64,000 nt of DNA from an archaeon (lineage in GTDB: Archaea > Thermoproteota > Nitrososphaeria > Nitrososphaerales > UBA183). The notes below the pieces were generated by a model. It was not told where the DNA came from. It saw only the letters and a list, made by a program, of their open reading frames with translations, and ran no database searches. The DNA is taken from positions 148,837 to 212,836 of the forward strand of contig JAKASI010000004.1 in NCBI GenBank assembly GCA_021828185.1. The letters run 5' to 3'. Each line of letters opens with the position of its first letter. The first letter of the stretch is position 1. This document shows positions 33,390 to 42,537 of the stretch, piece after piece. The translations under genes and the position numbers were made by a program.

Positions 33390-34265
33390 TTGAATAGGCC
33401 GTCATCGGAGGGAAGGAAGTTGGAGCACAAAGTCAGGCTGGGTCTTGTCCAGATGTCGATGTCGGAGAGCCCCGACGACAACTTGGGGAGGGCGCTGAAG
33501 GGGGTGGACGAGGCGGCCGGCAGAGGCGCGGAGGTGGTCTGCCTCCCGGAGCTCTTCGCATGGAGGTACTTCCCTACCATCAGGAAGTCAGACCAGGTTC
33601 CCCAGAAGATCCCAGGCCCGGTGAGCAGGGCCCTCTCAGACTCGGCGAGGGGGAACAGGGTGGTGCTGGTCGGAGGGTCCATCTATGAGGAGTCTGGCGA
33701 GAAGCGGTACAACAGCTGCCTCGTCTTCGACGAACGCGGGAAGGTCCTCACGAAGTACAGGAAGGTGCACATCCCCCAGGACGAGCACTACTACGAGCAG
33801 GACTACTTCGAACCAGGCAGCGGCTACGCGGTGGCCAAGACCCGGCACGGGAAGCTCGGGACGCTGATCTGCTTCGACCAGTGGTACCCGGAGGCCGCCC
33901 GGGTCAACAGGCTCCTGGGGGCGGAAATGCTGTTCTATCCTACCGCCATCGGGTGGGTCAGGGGGATAGAGCCGGTCGAAGGGGACTGGAAGGAAGCGTG
34001 GGAGGCGGTCCAGGTGGGACATGCGATAGCGAACAGCGTCGTTGTCTGCGCGGTAAACAGGGTAGGTGTAGAAGGGAGCACGGAGTTCTGGGGCGGATCG
34101 TTCGTCTGCGACCAGTTCGGAAAGGTTCTGTTCAGGGCTGGAGATGACGAGGGGGTTTACACGGTGGACGTCCCGACAGGGCTCGGGAGGCTGGTTGAGG
34201 AGGGGTGGGGGTTCGTGCGCACCAGGAAGGAGCGGACGTACTCGGCCATCACGAAGAAACCATGA
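33390..34265 (+). CDS. aguB: N-carbamoylputrescine amidase
   Basis: Hydrolyses N-carbamoylputrescine to putrescine, CO2 and ammonia. Nitrilase superfamily, 291 residues. Catalytic triad visible: Glu in VVCLPELFAWRYF, Lys in KYRKVHIPQDEHYYEQ and Cys in GTLICFDQWYPE. The segments EHYYEQDYFEPG and GWVRGIEP are typical of AguB. The frame starts at TTG 33390; the family core starts at KVRLGLVQM. It overlaps the agmatine deiminase gene by ATGA, so the two steps of putrescine synthesis are coupled. Confidence 0.93.
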   Translation: MNRPSSEGRKLEHKVRLGLVQMSMSESPDDNLGRALKGVDEAAGRGAEVVCLPELFAWRYFPTIRKSDQVPQKIPGPVSRALSDSARGNRVVLVGGSIYEESGEKRYNSCLVFDERGKVLTKYRKVHIPQDEHYYEQDYFEPGSGYAVAKTRHGKLGTLICFDQWYPEAARVNRLLGAEMLFYPTAIGWVRGIEPVEGDWKEAWEAVQVGHAIANSVVVCAVNRVGVEGSTEFWGGSFVCDQFGKVLFRAGDDEGVYTVDVPTGLGRLVEEGWGFVRTRKERTYSAITKKP

Positions 34266-35272
34266 GCGTTACACCCAGGTCGCTCGGCTACCGCATGCCG
34301 GCAGAGTGGGAGAAGCACGCCGGGACTTGGCTGTCATGGCCCAAAGACCCTAGCACCTTCCCGCAGGCCATCCTCCCGAAGGTCGAGGGAGCCTACGTTG
34401 AGATGGCGAGGGCGCTGTGCGAGGGGGAAGAGGTGAAGGTCCTGGTGGACGATGAGAAGGGGGAGGCGAGGGCCAGATCCCATCTGAGGAGGGTGGAGCC
34501 GGTCTCCTATCTCAGGGTAAGGACCGTCGACGTCTGGGTGAGGGACTACGGCCCCACCTGCGTCAGGGGCAGGGACGTCGCGCTGGTCAGGTGGCGCTTC
34601 AACGCCTGGGGGAACAAGTACGCCGACCTCCTCCCCGACGACGGGGCCGGAGACGCGCTGGCGCTGCAGACGGGATGGCGGATCTTCAGGCCGGGGGTGG
34701 TCCTCGAGGGGGGGTCGATCGACGTCGACGGGTCGGGGAGGGTCATGACCACCGAGCAGTGCCTCCTGAACCCCAACAGGAACCCCGGTCTAACGAGAGG
34801 CGACCTGGAGCGGGCGCTCAGGGAGAACCTGGGGGGGGACGAGGTCGTCTGGCTGAGAAGGGGGATCGAGGGGGACGACACCGACGGCCACATCGACGAC
34901 ATCGCGCGGTTCGTCGGAGACGGGGTGGTGGCCGCGGCGGTCGAAGACCGCCCCAGGGACCCGAACCACGGACCCCTGTCTGAGAACCTGAAGCTCCTTG
35001 AAGAGCATGAAGCCGACTTCGAGGTCCACCGCATCCCCATGCCTCCGAGGATGGAGACTGCCGACGGGAGGCTCCCGGCGAGCCACCTGAACTTCTACAT
35101 TGGCAACGACGCCGTGGTCGTGCCGGCCTTCGGCGGGAGCAGCGACAGGCAGGCGCTGAAGGAGCTGGAGGGGCTCTTCCCAAGGAAGAGGGTCGTCGGA
35201 GTCGACTGCAGGGCCCTGGTCTACGGGTTGGGGACCCTCCACTGCGTCACCCAGCAGATCCCCGCCCTCTGA
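34262..35272 (+). CDS. aguA: Agmatine deiminase
   Basis: Converts agmatine to N-carbamoylputrescine. 336 residues, pentein fold. MPAEWEKHAGTWLSWP at the N-terminus, VRDYGPTCV, VLEGGSIDVDG, GIEGDDTDGHIDDIARF and the catalytic Cys in GTLHCVTQQIPA. ATG 34262 overlaps the aguB stop; the frame upstream of it is inside aguB. Forms a two-gene polyamine unit with aguB. Confidence 0.94.
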   Translation: MSVTPRSLGYRMPAEWEKHAGTWLSWPKDPSTFPQAILPKVEGAYVEMARALCEGEEVKVLVDDEKGEARARSHLRRVEPVSYLRVRTVDVWVRDYGPTCVRGRDVALVRWRFNAWGNKYADLLPDDGAGDALALQTGWRIFRPGVVLEGGSIDVDGSGRVMTTEQCLLNPNRNPGLTRGDLERALRENLGGDEVVWLRRGIEGDDTDGHIDDIARFVGDGVVAAAVEDRPRDPNHGPLSENLKLLEEHEADFEVHRIPMPPRMETADGRLPASHLNFYIGNDAVVVPAFGGSSDRQALKELEGLFPRKRVVGVDCRALVYGLGTLHCVTQQIPAL

Positions 35273-36967
35273 TCACTTGAACGCGGCGACCTCTGCCCGT
35301 ACCCGCGTGCAGAAGGCGTCCACCTGGACCCCGAAGGTCTGTTCGCCCCCGCGCGTCCGCACTGCCACCGTTCCGGACTCCTCCTCCTTCTTCCCCACCA
35401 CGAGCATGTAGGGGATCTTCTGGAGCTGGGCGTCCCTTATCTTCGCCCCCATGGTCCCGCTGTCGAAGTCCCCTTCGGCCCTGACTCCTCCGACTCTGAC
35501 CGCGTCAAGGACCCCGTTGGCGTAGGTGAGGTGCTCGTCGGAAAGAGGGATGACCCTGGCCTGAACCGGGGAGAGCCAGATCGGGAGGACCCCCTTGTAG
35601 TGCTCGAGCATGATCCCCATGAACCTTTCCAAGGTCCCCAGAATCGTCCGATGGAGGACGACGGGGGTGTGCTCCTTCCCATCCGAGCCGGTGTAGGCGA
35701 GCTTGAACCTCTTGGGCATCTGCAGATCGATCTGGAAGGTCCCGCACTGCCACTCTCTCCCGAGGGAGTCCCTGATGTCTACATCTATCTTCGGGGAATA
35801 GAAGTTCCCCTCCTTCTCCTTGACCTCGTAGGCCCAACCTTTACCCTTCACGACCCGGATCAGAGTGTCGGTGGCCCGAGTCCACTCTTCGTCGGTCCCC
35901 ATGTAGTCGTCGGGCCTCGTCGAGATTTTCACCTTGTAATCCAGGCCGAACACCCTGTAGACCCTCTGCATCATTTCCAGCATCTTGGACAGCTCCTCCT
36001 CCGCCTGCTCTTCCATGCAGATGATGTGCGCATCGTCCTGGGAGAGCATCTTGACCCGGAACAGCCCGCTCGCCACCCCGCTGAGCTCGTTCCTGAAGAG
36101 GGGGTCGAAGGTGGCGTACCTCACGGGGAGTTCGCGAAAACTCCATTTTCTGGTCTTGTAAATCAAGAAGTGAGAGGGGCAGTTCATCGGCTTCATCCCC
36201 ATCTCCTCGTCCCCCATCGAGGTCAGGAACATGTTGTCCTTGTAGTGGGCCGAGTGCCCGCTCACCTGCCACAGGGCCGTGTTCGCCAGGCTCGGGGTGC
36301 TCACCTCCTGGTACCCCCCCTTCGCGAGCTCGGACCTCATGAAATCTATCAGGAGGTTCCTGACCCGGAGTCCTTTCTCGTGCAGGTAGGCCATCCCCGG
36401 AGACACCTCCTGGAAGCTGAACAGGTCCTGCCGCTCTCCGATCATCCTGTGGTCCGTCTCGGGGAGGTTGACGAAGTCGCTGCGCCTGAGGCGGGCCATG
36501 GCCTCCTCGGCCGAGAGCTCTCGCCTTGCCTTGGGGCGCTGCGCAGCCGGCGCGGCGCCGTGGGAGTAGCTCCTCGACATCTCCGCCAGGGGGTGTCCCT
36601 TCACCTTGATCTGGAGGGCCTTGGTCCATCCGAACGGGGCCCTGCGCACCTCCAGCCCCGCGCCCTTCGCCTCCTCCTCCATCTCCAGCAGGAGCGGGAG
36701 AGCGTCCGAGGGCGCTGCAAGGTTCTGGCTCAGGTGGGCGAACGGATAGATGAGCACCCTCCTGGTCCCCAGCTTGGCCAGGAACTCCTTGGTCTCGGCT
36801 ATGGACTTCTTGGCCAGCTCGCTGTCGTCCCCCTGCTCGAAGGCGGTGAACAGGACGACGATGTCGTCCTCCCTGACAGTCCTGGGCTCGATCTCCTCGG
36901 CGCCCTTGATCTCCTTCTTGACCGGGGTGTACTCTATGAAATCCACGTGCATCTGGAGGATCTTCAA
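35273..36967 (-). CDS. thrS: Threonyl-tRNA synthetase (archaeal, with N-terminal editing domain)
   Basis: 564 residues. The first ~140 residues are the archaeal D-aminoacyl-tRNA-deacylase-like editing domain (MKILQMHVDFIEYTP, RVLIYPFAHLSQNLA, APFGWTKALQIKVKGHPLAEMSR). Class II core follows: KPMNCPSHFLIY, FRNELSGVASGLFRVKMLSQDDAHIIC, WQCGTFQIDLQMPKRF and RTILGTLERFMGIMLEHY. The anticodon domain (PVQARVIPLSDEH, GDFDSGTMGAKIRDAQ) ends the protein. The stop lies immediately next to that of the convergent aguA. Confidence 0.95.
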   Translation of the reverse strand: MKILQMHVDFIEYTPVKKEIKGAEEIEPRTVREDDIVVLFTAFEQGDDSELAKKSIAETKEFLAKLGTRRVLIYPFAHLSQNLAAPSDALPLLLEMEEEAKGAGLEVRRAPFGWTKALQIKVKGHPLAEMSRSYSHGAAPAAQRPKARRELSAEEAMARLRRSDFVNLPETDHRMIGERQDLFSFQEVSPGMAYLHEKGLRVRNLLIDFMRSELAKGGYQEVSTPSLANTALWQVSGHSAHYKDNMFLTSMGDEEMGMKPMNCPSHFLIYKTRKWSFRELPVRYATFDPLFRNELSGVASGLFRVKMLSQDDAHIICMEEQAEEELSKMLEMMQRVYRVFGLDYKVKISTRPDDYMGTDEEWTRATDTLIRVVKGKGWAYEVKEKEGNFYSPKIDVDIRDSLGREWQCGTFQIDLQMPKRFKLAYTGSDGKEHTPVVLHRTILGTLERFMGIMLEHYKGVLPIWLSPVQARVIPLSDEHLTYANGVLDAVRVGGVRAEGDFDSGTMGAKIRDAQLQKIPYMLVVGKKEEESGTVAVRTRGGEQTFGVQVDAFCTRVRAEVAAFK

Positions 36968-36974
36968 GGCGAAG

Positions 36975-37178
36975 CTACCATCTCGACCGTTCCAGGGTCC
37001 TCGACTTCTTGGTCGCCTTCTTCCAGGCCCTGTAGTGCTCCTTGCACAGGTAGGCCCTCCTCCCGTCCCCTCCGAGGTTCAGCCCGCTGTTCCCCATCTC
37101 GGCCCTGCTGAGAGACCGCTCCGCCAGGTTCTTGCACCCGGTGACGTCGCACCCTACTCCCTTGTCGACTTTCCCCAA
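36975..37178 (-). CDS. Small Cys/His zinc-binding protein
   Basis: 67 residues from TTG 37178. Possible zinc ligands are C-x4-C (CDVTGC) and LCKEHYRAWKK (Cys and His), separated by about 30 residues; the C-terminus is very basic. TTG lies about 32 nt from a strong TATA-like box (37204-37216); a GGAGGT is also nearby. It ends 7 bp before the thrS start, so it may share that transcript. Family not recognised. Confidence 0.65.
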   Translation of the reverse strand: MGKVDKGVGCDVTGCKNLAERSLSRAEMGNSGLNLGGDGRRAYLCKEHYRAWKKATKKSRTLERSRW

Positions 37179-37203
37179 CTTTGCCGGCTGAACCTCCTCT
37201 CAT

Positions 37204-37216
37204 TGTATATAAAAAC
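37204..37216. promoter_or_regulatory. Shared bidirectional TATA-like box
   Basis: TGTATATAAAAAC lies between the zinc-protein/thrS unit (minus) and the CDP-alcohol transferase gene (plus). Spacing is about 32 nt to TTG 37178 and 25 nt to GTG 37235. Confidence 0.55.
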
Positions 37217-37234
37217 GGCCGGGCGGGGGTCGTC

Positions 37235-37804
37235 GTGCTAGACAGGCTGAGGACCAGGCTCCGGTCGTTCCTGAACTCTGTGGGGTCACTCTTCGCGCGC
37301 TCGGGGCTCTCGCCGACGGCCTACACGGTGATTGGGGTGGCGTTCTCCTTCCTGGCAGCGGCCGCGTACTCGACCTCAGGATACGCAGGAGAGCTCGCAG
37401 GCGGGGTGCTGGTCCTCGTCGCCGGCTGGTTCGACATCGTGGATGGCGCCGTGGCCAAGGTGACAGGGAAGGCGTCCAAGACGGGGGCGTTCCTCGACTC
37501 GACCCTGGACCGGGTGGCCGAGGTCGCCCTCTTCGGAGGGGTGCTCCTCGGCGGGTACTCCACCCCCTTGCTCGTCCTCCTGGCGCTCTCGCTGAGCCTC
37601 CTCGTGAGCTACACCCGGGCGAAGGGGGACGCCCTGGGGGTGGCGCTGTCCGGGGTAGGGATCGGGGAGAGGAGCGAACGGCTCCTGCTGGTGGCGGTCT
37701 CCTCCATAGTCGGGCTCCTCTGGTGGGGGGTCGTCCTGGTGCTGGCGGTGGCCCTGTACACCTTCGTGGAGAGGACGCTCAGGGCGGTCAGGGCGCTGAA
37801 GTGA
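37235..37804 (+). CDS. CDP-alcohol phosphatidyltransferase (archaetidylinositol-phosphate synthase-like)
   Basis: 189 residues, about six membrane segments. The family signature D-x2-D-G-x2-A-x9-G-x3-D-x3-D is present as DIVDGAVAKVTGKASKTGAFLDSTLDR split over residues 68-94 (the usual Arg after AxA is Lys). Archaeal members join CDP-archaeol to inositol phosphate or glycerol phosphate. GTG 37235 (VLDRLRTRL) is 25 nt from the TATA box; the frame before it is open but includes the promoter. Confidence 0.85.
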   Translation: MLDRLRTRLRSFLNSVGSLFARSGLSPTAYTVIGVAFSFLAAAAYSTSGYAGELAGGVLVLVAGWFDIVDGAVAKVTGKASKTGAFLDSTLDRVAEVALFGGVLLGGYSTPLLVLLALSLSLLVSYTRAKGDALGVALSGVGIGERSERLLLVAVSSIVGLLWWGVVLVLAVALYTFVERTLRAVRALK

Positions 37805-37813
37805 AGCGAGACC

Positions 37814-39406
37814 TTAGTGCATGAGGACCCTGTGGACAGCGTCAGAGTTGAGGGCGAGGGTAACCCCGAGCGCAATGGCGGAGGAGGTCTGGACCTGAAT
37901 CAGGCCGACGCCCGTTCCCGGCGCACCCTTGACGGCCCTCCGGACCATCCTCGGAAAGTGCCTGGTCAGGTTCATCGACTTCAGGGTGAAGAGGCCGAAC
38001 CCGAACATCGAAAGCGCCAGGAACCAGACACCGTGTATGAAGACGAGCCAGGCGAGGAGGATGCCTGCGGCGCCCAGGAACAGCTCGACGATGGAGTTCC
38101 TGTCGTTCGAGAGGTGCTGGAAGTACGACGTCTTGGTCATCTCCTTCTCCCCCCCTGACTTGGGGGTCCTGTAGAGGAAGAAGCCCATCCGGTCGAATAC
38201 CCCGTAGAAGAACCCGATGGAGCCCAGGACGAGCATCCCCCCGGAAGCGTACCCGAGCATCGGGATGAGCGCCACGTTCCTGGCGGTCATCAGCCCCTGG
38301 ACCTTCAGGGCCCAGGCTCCGGACGCGAGAGAGATCGCGAATGGGACGGCCACTATCGCCACGTAGACCGGGTCGCTGAAGATCGAGAAGGTAGGGGGGA
38401 TCAGGTTGAAGACGACGGTGAAGGTGGAGAGGAAGGTGACGACGATCCAGCTCAGGCTGGAGAATGGAGCCATGAGCATGAGGAGGAGCCCCACCTTCTT
38501 CCTCGCCGGGAGGCTCGGAGCCGCAAGTATCGCCCTCCAGTAGTTGGCGATGCACCTCCACCACCCCTGTGACGTCCTGCCTACCTGCTTCTTCCATGCC
38601 TCAAGGGTGGACGGGTCCTCGCTCATTATCTTCACGTTGCTGAGATAGATCCCCCTCTTCCCCGCAAGGTACATCTTGATCGAGATATCCGTATCGTCGG
38701 CTATCCTCTGGTTCGACCATCCTCCGACCTCCCTCAGGTCCTTGGATCTGACGAGGGTCTGCCCTCCCTGGGCCGAGAACGGGGCGTCGATGTGGTAGGC
38801 GCCCATCTTGGACAAGGTGTCCCCGATGTCCTGGGACAGAGCGAAGAGCTTGGTGACCATGTTGTAGTCCCGGTTGTAATGGCCGTAGCGGTAGGACACG
38901 AACGCGGCGCGCGGGTGTGACTCGATGGCGTCGATCCCCTTGGTCAGCACGTCGGGAGAGACAATGGAATCGGCGTCCAGGAGGAGGACGTATTCCCCTT
39001 CGACCTGCTCCATCGCCTTGTTGAGCGCCCCGCACTTGAAGAACTCCCTCGTGGGCCTCCGTGAGACCGCTGCCCTGATCCCCGCCCGGGCCAGGTCTTT
39101 CAGCTTCTCGTCGATTATCGACGACGTCTGGTCCGTGGAGTCGTCGGCGATGACGACCTGGATCCTCTCCTTGGGGTAGTCGAGCTGCTTAATGGCCTCG
39201 AGCGACCGCTGGATAACGAACTTCTCGTTGAAAGTCGCGATCAGGACGGTCACCGAGGGAAAACGGTTCAGCCTCGCCTTCTCCTTGGCAAGGTTCCGGG
39301 GGTACTTCACCGAAGTCGCTAGGAGTATCACCCAGTAGTACTCCAGCGCCAAGACTGGCACGCCTATCGCAAGTGTGACAACTTCCAAGAGAAGCCAGAT
39401 TTCCAC
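37814..39406 (-). CDS. Membrane GT2 glycosyltransferase (cellulose/hyaluronan synthase-like)
   Basis: 530 residues. N-terminal membrane helix, then the GT2 domain: TVLIATFNEKFVI, IADDSTDQTSS, FKCGALNKAMEQ, LLLDADSIVSP, ADDTDISIK and QVGRTSQGWWR (a QxxRW-like motif with spacing changed). Four or more C-terminal helices follow. Such enzymes make or extend polysaccharides across the membrane. GTG 39406 has GGAGGT about 13 nt upstream, so this one may have a leadered mRNA (a TATA-like CATACATAACG is at about 39450-39460). Confidence 0.85.
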   Translation of the reverse strand: MEIWLLLEVVTLAIGVPVLALEYYWVILLATSVKYPRNLAKEKARLNRFPSVTVLIATFNEKFVIQRSLEAIKQLDYPKERIQVVIADDSTDQTSSIIDEKLKDLARAGIRAAVSRRPTREFFKCGALNKAMEQVEGEYVLLLDADSIVSPDVLTKGIDAIESHPRAAFVSYRYGHYNRDYNMVTKLFALSQDIGDTLSKMGAYHIDAPFSAQGGQTLVRSKDLREVGGWSNQRIADDTDISIKMYLAGKRGIYLSNVKIMSEDPSTLEAWKKQVGRTSQGWWRCIANYWRAILAAPSLPARKKVGLLLMLMAPFSSLSWIVVTFLSTFTVVFNLIPPTFSIFSDPVYVAIVAVPFAISLASGAWALKVQGLMTARNVALIPMLGYASGGMLVLGSIGFFYGVFDRMGFFLYRTPKSGGEKEMTKTSYFQHLSNDRNSIVELFLGAAGILLAWLVFIHGVWFLALSMFGFGLFTLKSMNLTRHFPRMVRRAVKGAPGTGVGLIQVQTSSAIALGVTLALNSDAVHRVLMH

Positions 39407-39584
39407 GGTTGAGTATCCTACCTCCGGCTAGGTCCCCCATGAGAGGGGTTCGTTATGTATGTTTCGAGGTCAATCCCCCTTCACTGCGGCATGTAAACGG
39501 AGGACCCCCCTCGCTCCAGGCAGTGAGACTAATAGACTCCTGCACTCGGGCCTGACGGTCCCTGAACGCTCAGGGGAGACATCA

Positions 39585-40751
39585 ATGGGCACGAGAGTCT
39601 ACTTCGCCGTCTTCGGGTCAGGGCTGGGGCACATCACCAGGGTCATCGAGATCTCCGAAAGGCTCGGGGACGGATACCAGAGCCTGTTCTCTTCCTCCGG
39701 CCAGGGGCTCCAGCACCTGAAGTCGAGAGGGAGGGAGCTGGCCGCGGTCGCGTCCCCTTCGCTCGACGTGCAGTGGAAGGGAGGAGGGTTCTCCTCCTGG
39801 CATGTCCTCCCCCAGTTCCCGTTCACCTTCAACGCGTTCCTGAGACAGGTGACCTTCGAACGGCAGAGCATCCGCAGGTTCGGCCCCAAGGTTGTCGTGT
39901 CTGACTCCCGCCTTTCGCCGGTCATCGCCGCGAAGGAGCGGTCGGTCCCGGTGGTCACCCTACTGAATCAGTTCCAGATATCGTTCCCTCCAAGGTTCAG
40001 GAGCCGCACCGGGAGGTATCTGGAGAGGGTCGGTGGAGACTGCCTGGGGCTCCTCTGGTCACTGAGCGACAGGATCCTGATGACAGACCTCCCCCCTCCC
40101 TACACCATCGCCGAGACCAACCTCCTGGGGTCGGACATCTCCGGGGTGGTGGAGTTCGTAGGCTTCACCTCCCCCCGCCGCGAGGTGAGCGAAGGAGCCC
40201 TCGAGAAGACGCGGAGGCTGCTCGAGCTGGACGGCCGCCCCCTCGTATTCTGCCAGATAAGCGGACCCGACCAGACGAAGGAGGCCTTCACAGCAATGAT
40301 GATCAGGGCCTCCGAGGGGCTGGCGCGGGACTTCAACGTCGTACTCTCACTGGGCTACACGTCAGGCTCCCCATCCCCGAAGAGGCTCGACAGCGGGGCC
40401 TGGTTGTTCGAGTGGTCCCCCGTGAAGGACGAGCTGTTCCGACTGGCCGACGTCGTTGTGGCGAGGGCCGGGCACAGCACCATCGGGCAGTGCATCAACA
40501 ACGGGAAGCCTGCGGTCCTGGTGCCCATACACAACCACCCCGAGCAGATCGGGAACGCCGAGAAGTTCTCCAGGCTCGGGCTCGGGAAAGAGATCAGGTC
40601 GGAGAAACTGACCCCGGAGAACCTCTCGGAGGCGGTCCGGGAGTGCGCAGGGGACGGGTCCTACAGGAGGAGGGTAGGAGCGGTCAGGGCGCTCTCGCAG
40701 AAGTACGACGGGTTAGAGAGGACGGCAGAGATAATCCGCTCTTACCGCTGA
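39585..40751 (+). CDS. MurG-like glycosyltransferase (second copy of the family)
   Basis: 388 residues. FGSGLGHITRVIEISERL at the N-terminus, VVVSDSRLSPVIAA, and the donor site VVARAGHSTIGQCINNGKPAVLVPIHNHPEQIGNA split at the C-terminus. ATG 39585 follows an AGGGGAGA sequence by 4 nt and begins exactly at the first beta strand; upstream codons are not protein-like. First gene of a run that continues with a sugar epimerase and, before the element inserted, probably the cyclophilin gene now at 49262. Confidence 0.82.
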   Translation: MGTRVYFAVFGSGLGHITRVIEISERLGDGYQSLFSSSGQGLQHLKSRGRELAAVASPSLDVQWKGGGFSSWHVLPQFPFTFNAFLRQVTFERQSIRRFGPKVVVSDSRLSPVIAAKERSVPVVTLLNQFQISFPPRFRSRTGRYLERVGGDCLGLLWSLSDRILMTDLPPPYTIAETNLLGSDISGVVEFVGFTSPRREVSEGALEKTRRLLELDGRPLVFCQISGPDQTKEAFTAMMIRASEGLARDFNVVLSLGYTSGSPSPKRLDSGAWLFEWSPVKDELFRLADVVVARAGHSTIGQCINNGKPAVLVPIHNHPEQIGNAEKFSRLGLGKEIRSEKLTPENLSEAVRECAGDGSYRRRVGAVRALSQKYDGLERTAEIIRSYR

Positions 40752-40816
40752 GCCCGCCAAGCCGTATTAATGGGAGGTGGAGGTGGCCGCGATCGTTTGA
40801 GGGGGCCCTTCTCAGG

Positions 40817-41791
40817 TTGACCGAGGTGGTGGTGACCGGAGGGGCCGGGTTCCTCGGGAGCCACATCGCCAGCAGGCTCGTCAAGGAGGGCTACGGCGTG
40901 TCCATCGTAGACGACTTCTCCGCCGGCTCTGTACGGAACCTGAGAGACGTGGGCGTCGGGCAGAAGGCGGTGAGAGGGGACCTCAAGGACTACGAGTTCG
41001 CCAGGCGGTCGACGAAGGGGGCCGACACGGTGTTCCACTTCGCAGCCGAGGTGGGGAGCGTGGAGTACCTCCACGGGTCGGCGAGCAGAGAACTGGCTGC
41101 CATGCAGGCGAACCTGGTCATCGATGCGAACGTGTTCAGAGCCTGCCTCGAGAACAAGGTCAAGACAGTCGTCTATGCCTCGAGCGTCTCGGTCTACCCC
41201 TTCGACAGGCAGCAGGGAGGGAACGCCGCGTTCCGGGAAGAGGACTCGGATGAGAAGGTCAACCCTGAAGGAGGGTACGGCTGGTCGAAGTTCGTTGCCG
41301 AGAAGCAGCTGTCTCTGATGACCGGGGTGAGGACTGGAGTTGCGAGGATCTTCCATGCCTACGGGAAGAACATCTACCTCGACCCCGACCGGAGCCAGGT
41401 CGTCGGGTCTCTGGTCAGGAAGGCGATAAGGTACCCCGGGGAGGGCTTCGTGGTCTGGGGGGACGGGAGCCAGAGGAGGTGCTTCGTGTATATCGACGAC
41501 GCCCTGGACGGAATCTTCGCCCTCTGGTCGCATGTTGAGAAGAAGGAGAACCTCACTGTAAACATCGGCTCGACCGAGGAGACATCCGTCCTGGAGCTGG
41601 CCAGGAAGGTCGTCTCGCTGTCCGGGAAGGACATCAGGATGAAGTTCGACCCCTCAAAGCCGAAGGGGGCGTTGAACCGCATGCCAGACCTGGAGCGCGC
41701 GCGGCGGGTCTTGGGGTGGGCCCCGAGGACCCCCTTCGACGAGGGGCTGCCGAAGACCTTCGAGTGGGCCCGACTCCGGCTGGGCAACTGA
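40817..41791 (+). CDS. NAD-dependent sugar-nucleotide epimerase/dehydratase
   Basis: 324 residues, extended SDR. TEVVVTGGAGFLGSHIASRL (NAD loop), VDDFSAGSVRNL, FHFAAEVGSVEYL, ASSVSVYPF, YGWSKFVAEK (catalytic Tyr and Lys) and RIFHAYG. Closest in style to UDP-glucose 4-epimerases or nucleotide-sugar dehydratases; the product is not determined. TTG 40817 is the first start that keeps beta 1; a TATA-like CGTATTAATG is at 40763-40772. Its stop is followed within 2 bp by the left repeat of the mobile element. Confidence 0.88.
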   Translation: MTEVVVTGGAGFLGSHIASRLVKEGYGVSIVDDFSAGSVRNLRDVGVGQKAVRGDLKDYEFARRSTKGADTVFHFAAEVGSVEYLHGSASRELAAMQANLVIDANVFRACLENKVKTVVYASSVSVYPFDRQQGGNAAFREEDSDEKVNPEGGYGWSKFVAEKQLSLMTGVRTGVARIFHAYGKNIYLDPDRSQVVGSLVRKAIRYPGEGFVVWGDGSQRRCFVYIDDALDGIFALWSHVEKKENLTVNIGSTEETSVLELARKVVSLSGKDIRMKFDPSKPKGALNRMPDLERARRVLGWAPRTPFDEGLPKTFEWARLRLGN

Positions 41792-41792
41792 C

Positions 41793-41802
41793 CGAAGTGT
41801 AT
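41793..41802 (+). repeat. Left attachment-site candidate (10-bp direct repeat)
   Basis: CGAAGTGTAT, 2 bp after the epimerase stop. It matches 49258-49267 exactly. The next 60 bp contain imperfect inverted repeats around CTAACC...GGTTAG that could be integrase arm sites. Confidence 0.5.
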
Positions 41803-41841
41803 ACAAGTGCCCAATATAACCTAACCTTTGCCCTAATTTCG

Positions 41842-42537
41842 CTAAGGTGGGCTTGGGTTAGTTGCGCTAGCTGACTGGATTTCCGATTCCCACGGGCGGG
41901 GCTTGAAGACCCTGGCTATCCCCTCGTACATCCGCCAGTCAGTCGTGACTAGAATGACCTTCCGCGCGAATTTCCGCCCCTCGATCAAAAAGGCTCTGAG
42001 GTTGGCGTCCTGGGCGAAACGGTGTCCTTCTTCAATTACGATAACCCATTCCCTCAAAGCCCCGGAGTTCTTGAGATAGTTGAGGTGCCCGAAGATCGCG
42101 GACGCCTCCCCTTTCGACGCCTCGACGTTCGGGTTTGAAACGAACCTGAATCGCCCCCCTTTGTTCCACTTCCGCGAGAAGAGGGCCCCCAGGTCCGCCT
42201 TCTCCAGCTCTTTGTATTCGTCTGTCACGTCCAGCACGAAGACCGGGCCGCCCCATTGAGAGAGAAGGTCCCTTACAGCCGTGGTCTTCCCCGCTCCCGA
42301 CTCGCCGGTCACTATCACCGGCTTTGTCCCCAGCCTCTCAAAGACTATCGAGTATTCAGCCGGGGGGATCGTCTGCCCTTTCGTCATTTCGAGAATCGTG
42401 TAATTGAAGAGGGCGCTCAGGTTGCGAAAGCCCAATTCCTTCTTTAGCGCCTGGAGTTTCGCCCTAGTGTCTTTCGTTACCCGAATCGTCGTGAAGTTAG
42501 GTTTCGGTTCTGCGGTCAAAGTAAGCCTCCTCGACAT
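41842..42537 (-). CDS. Ribbon-helix-helix + P-loop ATPase (HerA/partition-like)
   Basis: 231 residues. Residues about 13-50 (FTTIRVTKDTRAKLQALKKEL...LSALFNY) look like a ribbon-helix-helix or similar DNA-binding domain. A P-loop ATPase follows: VTGESGAGKTTAVRDLL (Walker A, near 80), FVLDVTDEYKEL, and WVIVIEEGHRFA (Walker B). The DVTDEY and EEGHR motifs recall HerA/FtsK-like DNA-pumping or conjugation ATPases, but the protein is much smaller. ATG 42537 follows AGGAGG-like sequence poorly; TTG 42519 is possible. Candidate for element partition, packaging or mobilisation. Confidence 0.65.
   Translation of the reverse strand: MSRRLTLTAEPKPNFTTIRVTKDTRAKLQALKKELGFRNLSALFNYTILEMTKGQTIPPAEYSIVFERLGTKPVIVTGESGAGKTTAVRDLLSQWGGPVFVLDVTDEYKELEKADLGALFSRKWNKGGRFRFVSNPNVEASKGEASAIFGHLNYLKNSGALREWVIVIEEGHRFAQDANLRAFLIEGRKFARKVILVTTDWRMYEGIARVFKPRPWESEIQSASATNPSPP

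Noticed and set aside
35531..37111. Long open plus-strand frame of 526 codons
   Set aside because: It is antisense to threonyl-tRNA synthetase; the composition (Pro/Arg/Gly/Leu) is that of a GC-rich shadow frame.
41793..41802. The 10-bp repeat as pure chance
   Set aside because: A 10-mer match between two short boundary windows is unlikely (around one percent) and lies at both gene-content boundaries, so I kept it, but it needs an empty-site comparison.
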